A DNA stretch of 7,400 bases from Candidatus Njordarchaeota archaeon (GTDB taxonomy: Archaea > Asgardarchaeota > Njordarchaeia > Njordarchaeales > Njordarchaeaceae), in assembly GCA_029856615.1 (NCBI GenBank), contig JAHKLF010000072.1, positions 1 through 7,400 of the forward strand. The letters are read 5' to 3'. Position numbers and translations under genes: made by a program. Shown here piece after piece: positions 1-4,810 of this stretch; positions within the stretch are counted from its first letter, which is position 1; every line of letters starts with the position of its first letter. Below the pieces are notes generated by a model, which saw nothing but the letters and a program-made list of their open reading frames with translations, was not told the DNA's origin and ran no database searches.

Positions 1-174
1 ATGAAATATCGGAACACAGCCCGAAGCTTGCAATTGCCAGAAAGAATTGTAAGCTTTTTTGCTCTCAATTAATAAGCTTTCTTCTAAACCCGGATTTGTG
101 AGTAAGAGAAGAAGAGGTTTATGAGTACAGAGATCATACAATACACGATACAACTCTAACCACGTAATCTTCAA
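1..174 (-). CDS. Hypothetical protein, N-terminal part (runs off the left edge)
   Basis: A minus-strand frame stays open for 58 codons from a TTG at 174-172 to the window edge, so only the N-terminus is seen. The TTG lies inside the TGA stop of the upstream nuclease gene (TTGA, a 4-nt overlap), an arrangement typical of translationally coupled archaeal operons. A GGAGAT stretch sits at 194-189, about 14 nt upstream, rather far for a Shine-Dalgarno site, so re-initiation by the terminating ribosome is the more likely route (inference). The translation begins MKITWLELYRVLYDL, continues with a leucine run and a TNPGLEES segment, and ends in VPIFH at the edge. It looks like a soluble globular protein with no signal peptide; the leucine run is too short to call a membrane segment. 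I do not recognise the family. No in-frame ATG exists in the visible part. The other two minus frames and the plus frames are closed here by stops, which supports this one. Confidence 0.6.
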   Translation of the reverse strand, partial: MKITWLELYRVLYDLCTHKPLLLLLTNPGLEESLLIESKKAYNSFWQLQASGCVPIFH

Positions 175-1436
175 TCTATATAGATTATATCTCCGATGTA
201 CGGTGCAATAGCATCTAATCCATGATTCTCTCGCAGTTCCATTGAAAAGTGTGACGCTGCCTCGTCCTCTCCATGTACAACAATTATCTTCTTAGGATCC
301 TCTAATCTCGATATTATCTCTAATAGCTCTTTTCTACCACTATGTGAAGATAACTCGAAATGCTCGACTCTAGCCTTTATTTCTCTTTCTTTCCCTCCTA
401 TTATTGCTCTCTTCTCGGTTAAAATCCTATGTCCCATCGTACCTGGAACTTGAAAAGATACAAATATAATTGCATCTCTTTCCTTGTCATAGACTTGTTT
501 TAAATACCACTCCGCCCAACCACCGCTCAGCATACCTGCTGGAGATACAACTGCTCCTGGTTTTTTAAGTATTTTCTTTCTTTGACTCTTACTTTTCATC
601 CACTTTGCATGTCTAACACTATATTTCAGCTCTAAATAATCTTTAAGATACTCTGGATAAGCTAAGAAGATCGATGTTGCCAGTTGAGCCATACCATCTA
701 ATGCCACTCTCCCATCAAAACCATGGTGTCGTAGAATACACATGACCTCCTGAGCTCTTCCAACAGCAAAAGCTGGAATTAATGCTACTCCTCCATCCTC
801 CACGATCTCCCTTACCGTTCTAACAAATCTCTTCTCCTCCATTTTCCTATCAGGATGATCTTTAAGAGCATATGTACTTTCAATAATCACTACATCAGCG
901 TCTTTGACTACATCGGCTGGTTCTAATAAATGAGTCTCTATTAGGTTTATGTCCCCCGTATACCAAATTTTTGTACCATTAATCTCAATCTCAATGGATG
1001 CGCTGCCAGGAACATGACCAGCATTTCTAAGTGTTACTATTATATTATCAAAAATTTCTATGGGTTCATTATATTTTACGGGCAATACATGTTCAAGCAT
1101 CTTCTGCAATTCTCTCTTAGTAAATGGTAATTTTCTACCATTAATTTTTATCATGTCATTAATTAGAAGATCGCTTAGTTCTATCGTTAGGGGAGTAGAT
1201 ATTAATGTAGGCCCTCTAGCACCTTTGTATAATAGGGGAATAGCACCGCTGTGGTCTATATGCGCGTGAGACAATATAATCGCATCTACTTCATATGGAG
1301 ACACCGGCAATGGAAAATCTGGATTTTTAGAAGGGGTGCTTCCATAATCAAGTAATATCTTACGTTTTCCTGTGTCCAGTAGTATTCCAGACGCTCCAAC
1401 TCTCCGAGCGCCCCCTAGTATTCTAATCCTAAGCAT
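171..1436 (-). CDS. Beta-CASP metallo-beta-lactamase ribonuclease, archaeal CPSF (aCPSF2-like)
   Basis: This 421-aa protein is a zinc-dependent RNA nuclease of the CPSF73/RNase J superfamily, expected in the cytoplasm in RNA 3'-end processing or decay. The metallo-beta-lactamase metal motifs are present: HAHIDH at residues 57-62, H141 in AGHVPGS and D162 in YTGD. The beta-CASP motifs follow: acidic E186 in ESTY (motif A), H365 in SSHSG (motif B) and H388 in VVHGE (motif C). The beta-CASP insert spans roughly 190-345, and the chain then returns to the lactamase fold. There are no N-terminal KH domains, which excludes the termination factor aCPSF1/FttA. The length and opening (MLRIRILGGARRVGAS) fit aCPSF2 better than the longer aRNase J, but that subgroup call is an inference. 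The ATG at 1436 has GGTGAT 5 nt upstream. Motif B lacks the aspartate two residues after the histidine seen in eukaryotic CPSF73; RNase J proteins also lack it, so this need not mean inactivity. It is the first gene of a two-gene unit with the TTG-started gene. Confidence 0.93.
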   Translation of the reverse strand: MLRIRILGGARRVGASGILLDTGKRKILLDYGSTPSKNPDFPLPVSPYEVDAIILSHAHIDHSGAIPLLYKGARGPTLISTPLTIELSDLLINDMIKINGRKLPFTKRELQKMLEHVLPVKYNEPIEIFDNIIVTLRNAGHVPGSASIEIEINGTKIWYTGDINLIETHLLEPADVVKDADVVIIESTYALKDHPDRKMEEKRFVRTVREIVEDGGVALIPAFAVGRAQEVMCILRHHGFDGRVALDGMAQLATSIFLAYPEYLKDYLELKYSVRHAKWMKSKSQRKKILKKPGAVVSPAGMLSGGWAEWYLKQVYDKERDAIIFVSFQVPGTMGHRILTEKRAIIGGKEREIKARVEHFELSSHSGRKELLEIISRLEDPKKIIVVHGEDEAASHFSMELRENHGLDAIAPYIGDIIYID

Positions 1437-1441
1437 TGATT

Positions 1442-1447
1442 ATCACC
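1442..1447 (-). promoter_or_regulatory. Shine-Dalgarno site of the beta-CASP nuclease gene
   Basis: On the minus strand this reads GGTGAT, complementary to the conserved 3' end of archaeal 16S rRNA (ATCACCTCC). It lies 5 nt before the ATG at 1436-1434 and supports that start. Confidence 0.7.
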
Positions 1448-1469
1448 TATCTACATATTTATGACTATA

Positions 1470-1487
1470 ATTAATAATATTATTAAT
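1470..1487 (-). promoter_or_regulatory. Perfect 18-bp A/T palindrome; probable TATA region or operator of the nuclease gene
   Basis: The stretch ATTAATAATATTATTAAT is identical to its own reverse complement and contains only A and T. It lies 34-51 nt upstream of the nuclease ATG. With a short leader carrying the GGTGAT site, the transcription start would fall near 1450-1455, which puts a TATA box about 26 nt upstream, inside this palindrome. It could be simply the TATA box, a symmetric regulator site over it, or chance in an AT-rich spacer. The distance is seen in the sequence; the promoter role is inferred. Confidence 0.45.
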
Positions 1488-1541
1488 CGATTTGAGTAAA
1501 ATAGAATTAGGAAACCTTAACATTGATTCTTAATTGTTTAG

Positions 1542-1556
1542 AGTGATAGATAATCA
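1542..1556 (+). repeat. Direct repeat copy 1: AGTGATAG-ATAATCA
   Basis: The 8-mer AGTGATAG is followed directly by ATAATCA. The same two blocks recur at 1621-1638 with three extra bases (TTA) between them, 79 bp further on by start position. Copy 1 overlaps an inverted repeat, GATAA (1549-1553) facing TTATC (1561-1565) across a 7-nt spacer. A paired regulator-binding site is possible but unproven. Confidence 0.35.
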
Positions 1557-1565
1557 TGAGTTATC
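1549..1565. repeat. Inverted repeat GATAA-7-TTATC
   Basis: Five-base arms GATAA and TTATC flank a spacer whose core, TCATGA, is itself palindromic. The overall shape is an operator-like dyad in the middle of the divergent region. The arms are short and A/T-rich, so chance is a real alternative. Confidence 0.3.
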
Positions 1566-1568
1566 GAG

Positions 1569-1578
1569 TATATTTAAA
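1569..1578. promoter_or_regulatory. Candidate TATA box TATATTTAAA (direction uncertain)
   Basis: The run TATATTTAAA is a strong match to an archaeal box A and contains the palindrome TTTAAA, so it could act in either direction. On the plus strand it would start a transcript near 1600, with a leader of about 140 nt before the subtilisin start. On the minus strand it would start near 1545, about 110 nt before the nuclease start. Neither leader length is typical of Archaea, so it may serve an alternative promoter or none. Confidence 0.25.
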
Positions 1579-1620
1579 GTTTTGGTTTAATGGCCTCTCC
1601 ATTTCTATAGATTTCTTTTA

Positions 1621-1638
1621 AGTGATAGTTAATAATCA
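1621..1638 (+). repeat. Direct repeat copy 2: AGTGATAG-TTA-ATAATCA
   Basis: Second copy of the two-block motif at 1542-1556, with a 3-bp insertion between blocks. A related inverted sequence, CTATC at 1658-1662, lies downstream and could pair with GATAG at 1624-1628. Together these suggest a cluster of GATAG/GATAA elements upstream of the protease gene. Confidence 0.35.
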
Positions 1639-1673
1639 AAAATAATCTAATATTTCGCTATCAATAGTTATCC

Positions 1674-1694
1674 TTTTTAATCATGTTAATACTT
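1674..1694 (+). promoter_or_regulatory. Candidate core promoter region of the subtilisin gene
   Basis: Two TATA-like tracts, TTTTTAAT and GTTAATACTT, lie about 45-66 nt before the GTG start. They would place a transcription start near 1704-1715, giving a leader of 25-35 nt that includes the ribosome-binding site. The choice between the two tracts cannot be made by eye. Confidence 0.3.
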
Positions 1695-1724
1695 ATTCTC
1701 TTAAGATTCTATGGTTTTAATCCC

Positions 1725-1731
1725 AAAGGTG
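1725..1731 (+). promoter_or_regulatory. Shine-Dalgarno site that supports the GTG start of the subtilisin gene
   Basis: AAAGGTG lies 8 nt before the GTG at 1740. No comparable site precedes the internal ATG codons at residues 6 and 8, so the GTG start is preferred. Confidence 0.6.
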
Positions 1732-1739
1732 CTTAACCA

Positions 1740-4196
1740 GTGAGATATTATTCCATGTTAATGATAATCCTTCTTTTTTTATTTATAACTCATCCCTCGC
1801 ACGTTTTAATTCAAACTACGATATCAAATAGCGAAAAAATAACAGTCCTCGTATTCCTTAAGCCCAACATTAATATTGATTATGTGAACATAATTAAGCA
1901 AAGATTCTACAGCCAGATATCGTCAATTTCTGATTGGACACAAATTGATTCTTTATTGAATAAAATGCGAAGAGAAATCTACTCATGGTTAAGCCATGTC
2001 TTAGAACCATATTATCTAGAAATATCTAATTTAGTAAAGTCATTAAATGGCAAGATCTTGAGCGAAATAAGGAGCATTGCAGCATTATCAGTTGAATTAC
2101 CACTAAATAATTTAAAATATTTAAAAAACAGCCCCTTGGTAGCGAATGTGGAACCCACTAGATGGTACAAAGTAACATTAAATATTGCTGCACCATCAAT
2201 ATTTGCGGATGTTTGGTGGAATAACGGATATAATGGATCAAATTATGGAGGAGATAACATCAGAGGAATAGAAGTCGCCGTGCTTGATACTGGAATCGAC
2301 CTAGATCATCCCTATTTAGCAGATAGAATAATTGACTCGCGAGATTTCTCGGACGATGGGACTCCCGAAGATCTGTTCGGACATGGCACAATGGTTGCGG
2401 GAATAATCGCAAGTAATGAAGAAACTTACAGAGGAATCGCTTTTCGAGCTAATCTTATAAATGCTAAGTGCATGAATAAAGACGGACAGGGTCGATCTGA
2501 TTGGATTTTAAGTGCTTTAGAATGGGCGGTGACCGAGGCAGTAGATACCGCTGAAATTATAAATACAAGCTTCGGAACAACGGAAGAAGATCCTAATGGT
2601 GAATCATCATTTACAAGAGCTTTGGATGCTCTTATTGATCTATATGATATATCTTGGGCTACAGCTGCGGGAAATTGGAACGACCAAACCGAGTATCAGC
2701 TAAACGTTCCTGGAGATAACTATAATGGAATTACCGTGGGCGCAATATCCGATAAAAACACTATTGATCGCTCTGATGATGAATGGGCGTCTTTTAGCTG
2801 CACAGGACCCACTTCTGATAAGAGAGTGAAACCGGATGTTGTAGCTCCTGGAGACGGCATTGTCTCAACGAAGGTAGGGGGAGAACTAGGTATTGGATGG
2901 GGAACTAGTCTTTCTACACCTATGGTGTCAGGAGCTCTTGCTCTTATGGCACCATTATATATCCCCATGTTTGGATCACGGTGGCCCTTAGTTGCTAAGG
3001 CTCAGATAATTAATTCTGCGGATGATTGGTTTATATCTGGCCCAGATAACAGAACTGGCTGGGGTTATATTAATCTGAATAATAGCTGGGAGTGGAGATT
3101 AAATGTTGATAGTGGAGAAATTACAACGGATGAAAATGTTTCCTATACAGTGTACATTGAAAAAGGGGACGTTTTTAAGATAACATTAGTGTGGAATCGG
3201 AGATTTCCTAGCGGCGTAATAGTTCCCTATTCTCTTAGCCAACTAAGAATCCTCTTGTATGATTATGAGGGTAATTTACTTGCACAAACAAAGAATACCC
3301 CAGATAATGCACAACAGCTCGTCTTTATATCGACTAAATCAGATCTTTATCGAGTAGTCATTAAAGCGGAATATATTGATCCTCAACTGGGAACTGAATA
3401 CTATGCCATTGCATCGAATCTTCCTTTGATTAAAGGTGTTCTCGCGAGAGATTTGCTTATTAATTTAGAAGCGCCATCTAGATGCCTCGACTCAGAGAAA
3501 ATAATTGTAAACATAACTGTAACCAATATCGGAAATCACACATTGCCATATGTAGGTGTAAACCTTACGATATCCACTGGCTTAGAATTGCTAAATGCCA
3601 CAAATCATTTTGATATAACTGACTTATCCCCTAACGCTTCAGTGCATTTACGTATAATTGCGAAGCCCTTATCTTTAGGTGATCAATTCATTCGGGCTGA
3701 AGCTTATTATGAAGCAAATGGAGAAATTTCACGGGCTGTTATCATGAAACATATAGTTGTGATAGATGATGATGAAAACAAGCCCTTAATTAGGATCTTT
3801 GGTATAAATGGCACGGGAATTATTTTCACTAACTTGATCATATATGCTGATGTCTTTGACCCAAGCGGAATATCAAGGGTTCTCGTCTATTATAAAGTAG
3901 GAAAGAATGTTAGTCAAGAAGATTATGATGGTTTAATAGAGCTTCAATACGATGAGAGTACTGGTTATTTCATTGGCCATTTGAGAGTACAAATATCATG
4001 GGTTGGAAAGAGTATCCATTTTGCATTAATTGCCTATGATGGCGACGAAGACAGACCAAATGATGAAGAGTATAGTTGGTCACCAGAGCTAGTATTTGAT
4101 ATCCCTACGACTCCAAATTTCGTCATATTAGGCTCATTAATCCTCCTAATTTTAATCGGTGTAATCATATTTGTAAGAGGGATCAGACGACGCTAA
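1740..4196 (+). CDS. Secreted, membrane-anchored subtilisin-like serine protease (S8)
   Basis: This 818-aa protease is expected outside the cell, held by a C-terminal anchor. A hydrophobic signal segment covers residues 5-18. An inhibitor_I9-like propeptide follows at about 33-140, with a beta strand (KITVLVFL) and a second block near 103-138 separated by some 60 mainly helical residues, more than the usual propeptide has. The S8 catalytic domain runs from about 150 to 450, with all key residues: D183 in DTGID, H215 in HGTMVAG, oxyanion N312 in AAGN and S390 in GTSLSTP. Then come a beta-rich domain (about 455-565), a CARDB-like domain (about 570-675) and an Ig-like domain (about 680-790). A transmembrane helix at 793-813 ends in a basic RGIRRR tail, giving an outside-N, inside-C topology. 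Sequons N-x-S/T are dense between 591 and 725 (591, 599, 608, 619, 632, 690, 723), as expected for a glycosylated surface protein. It starts with GTG and overlaps the convergent Nudix gene by 4 bp. Its substrate is unknown; nutrition or surface-protein turnover are both possible. Confidence 0.95.
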   Translation: MRYYSMLMIILLFLFITHPSHVLIQTTISNSEKITVLVFLKPNINIDYVNIIKQRFYSQISSISDWTQIDSLLNKMRREIYSWLSHVLEPYYLEISNLVKSLNGKILSEIRSIAALSVELPLNNLKYLKNSPLVANVEPTRWYKVTLNIAAPSIFADVWWNNGYNGSNYGGDNIRGIEVAVLDTGIDLDHPYLADRIIDSRDFSDDGTPEDLFGHGTMVAGIIASNEETYRGIAFRANLINAKCMNKDGQGRSDWILSALEWAVTEAVDTAEIINTSFGTTEEDPNGESSFTRALDALIDLYDISWATAAGNWNDQTEYQLNVPGDNYNGITVGAISDKNTIDRSDDEWASFSCTGPTSDKRVKPDVVAPGDGIVSTKVGGELGIGWGTSLSTPMVSGALALMAPLYIPMFGSRWPLVAKAQIINSADDWFISGPDNRTGWGYINLNNSWEWRLNVDSGEITTDENVSYTVYIEKGDVFKITLVWNRRFPSGVIVPYSLSQLRILLYDYEGNLLAQTKNTPDNAQQLVFISTKSDLYRVVIKAEYIDPQLGTEYYAIASNLPLIKGVLARDLLINLEAPSRCLDSEKIIVNITVTNIGNHTLPYVGVNLTISTGLELLNATNHFDITDLSPNASVHLRIIAKPLSLGDQFIRAEAYYEANGEISRAVIMKHIVVIDDDENKPLIRIFGINGTGIIFTNLIIYADVFDPSGISRVLVYYKVGKNVSQEDYDGLIELQYDESTGYFIGHLRVQISWVGKSIHFALIAYDGDEDRPNDEEYSWSPELVFDIPTTPNFVILGSLILLILIGVIIFVRGIRRR

Positions 4197-4636
4197 TCAA
4201 ACTCTCGAATAAAACTCATCTTCAATATTTTTTCTATTAAATTTCTAGTTGGTTTTGTTAACTTTAGTTTAAGAGCTTCCGCTAATCGAACCCATTTTGC
4301 TTCCACAACATCTGACCCCGGCTTTAATTCCCCTCCCGTAACCTTAACCATATAGTCGAGAATAACATAGTGATAACGTACCTTGTTATTCTCATCCCTT
4401 ATGATTACTTCACATATATTGAATAACTCGCCCACTTCGCAGTCAAGATTGGTCTCCTCCTTAAATTCTCTTCTCACAGCGTCCTTTAATTTCTCTCCCA
4501 CTTCAACAACGCCACCAGGAATGCTCCAGAGCCCTTCACCCGGTGGTGCGCCTCTTCGAACCAAAAGTATTTTATTGTCTTTTAAAGCTATAGCTGCAAC
4601 GCTAATGATTGGGAACTCCGGATACTCTCTAGGCAT
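4193..4636 (-). CDS. Nudix hydrolase (ADP-ribose pyrophosphatase / MutT-like)
   Basis: This 147-aa cytoplasmic enzyme should hydrolyse a nucleoside diphosphate linked to another group, using Mg2+ or Mn2+. The Nudix box is at residues 42-64: G42, five residues, E48, seven residues, then R56-E57 and the metal-binding E60-E61, ending in TNL. The usual glycine near the end of the box is asparagine (N63). The preceding PPGEGLWSIPGG segment (31-42) is typical of ADP-ribose pyrophosphatase and MutT-like members, but the box alone does not fix the substrate. The length is that of a single stand-alone Nudix domain with no fusion. The ATG at 4636 has a strong GAGGAGG site 8 nt upstream and an in-frame TGA directly before it, so the start is secure. 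The gene is divergent from the mannosidase and tail-to-tail with the protease, so it probably forms its own transcription unit. Confidence 0.95.
   Translation of the reverse strand: MPREYPEFPIISVAAIALKDNKILLVRRGAPPGEGLWSIPGGVVEVGEKLKDAVRREFKEETNLDCEVGELFNICEVIIRDENNKVRYHYVILDYMVKVTGGELKPGSDVVEAKWVRLAEALKLKLTKPTRNLIEKILKMSFIREFD
4228..4233 (+). terminator. Candidate T-tract terminator of the subtilisin gene
   Basis: A run of six T, in a T-rich stretch (about 4220-4260), begins 31 nt after the protease stop. Archaeal intrinsic termination uses such T-tracts without a hairpin. Because the genes overlap, the tract lies inside the 3' coding end of the Nudix gene. The assignment is tentative. Confidence 0.35.
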
Positions 4637-4644
4637 TCACAATT

Positions 4645-4651
4645 CCTCCTC
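4645..4651 (-). promoter_or_regulatory. Strong Shine-Dalgarno site of the Nudix gene
   Basis: On the minus strand this reads GAGGAGG, 8 nt before the ATG. It is the best ribosome-binding site in the window and suggests a leadered, well-translated mRNA. Confidence 0.8.
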
Positions 4652-4753
4652 GATATGCATAGAAAAAGCCCATACCCAAGCTTTCTACGTGATTTTCTAT
4701 TAGTACTCTTAATCGCATGGAAAGGTTAACTACATCACTAGGAGAATGCTAAT

Positions 4754-4770
4754 ATTAAAAATGCTATAAC
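4754..4770 (+). promoter_or_regulatory. Candidate core promoter of the mannosidase gene
   Basis: ATTAAAAATGCTATAAC combines an A-rich BRE-like part with a TATA-like part (CTATAAC). The expected transcription start, about 26 nt downstream, would be near 4793-4797, giving a short leader of about 15 nt before the ATG at 4811. Position and composition fit; nothing else confirms it. Confidence 0.35.
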
Positions 4771-4810
4771 TTTTACGTTTCTTTATTCATTATTCCAGCG
4801 AGTGGGAAAA

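Larger units (their letters stand above)
1437..1739. other. Divergent intergenic region between nuclease and subtilisin genes
   Basis: This 303-bp AT-rich stretch separates two divergently transcribed genes and should hold both promoters. It contains the A/T palindrome near the nuclease, two copies of an AGTGATAG...ATAATCA motif, an inverted repeat around TCATGA, and TATA-like tracts at 1569-1578 and 1674-1694. I found no tRNA-like structure, GC-rich hairpin or credible gene. One 21-codon ATG frame (1556-1621) is present, but nothing supports its being translated. Confidence 0.7.
4637..4810. other. Divergent intergenic region between Nudix and mannosidase genes
   Basis: This 174-bp spacer holds the Nudix ribosome-binding site at its left end and a TATA-like region for the mannosidase near its right end. 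I could not pick a clear TATA box for the Nudix gene. A short ATG frame at 4717-4752 (11 codons) has nothing to support it. Confidence 0.6.

Noticed and set aside
3..101. Plus-strand open frame at the left edge ending at a TGA at 99-101
   Set aside because: Only 32 codons with no recognisable sequence, and it competes with the minus-strand frame that is coupled to the nuclease stop and open through the edge.
1060..1269. 69-codon plus-strand frame inside the nuclease gene
   Set aside because: It is antisense to a well-supported conserved enzyme and has no recognisable domain; a shadow frame.
1556..1621. Short ATG frame of 21 codons with a GAGTGAT stretch upstream in the divergent region
   Set aside because: It is too short to judge, rich in aromatic and hydrophobic residues as random AT-rich DNA would be, and overlaps the repeat and TATA-like elements. 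There is no independent support for translation.
2720..2968. 82-codon minus-strand frame inside the protease gene
   Set aside because: It lies opposite the conserved catalytic serine region of the subtilisin and its translation is low-complexity; a shadow frame.
4661..4687. Possible hairpin AGAAAAAGC...GCTTTCT in the Nudix-mannosidase spacer
   Set aside because: The perfect part of the stem is only about four base pairs with a 10-nt loop; not stable enough to call a terminator or riboswitch.
4383..4703. 106-codon plus-strand frame opposite the Nudix gene
   Set aside because: It covers the antisense of the Nudix box, is rich in serine and threonine, and shows no domain; the Nudix gene has the strong ribosome-binding site.
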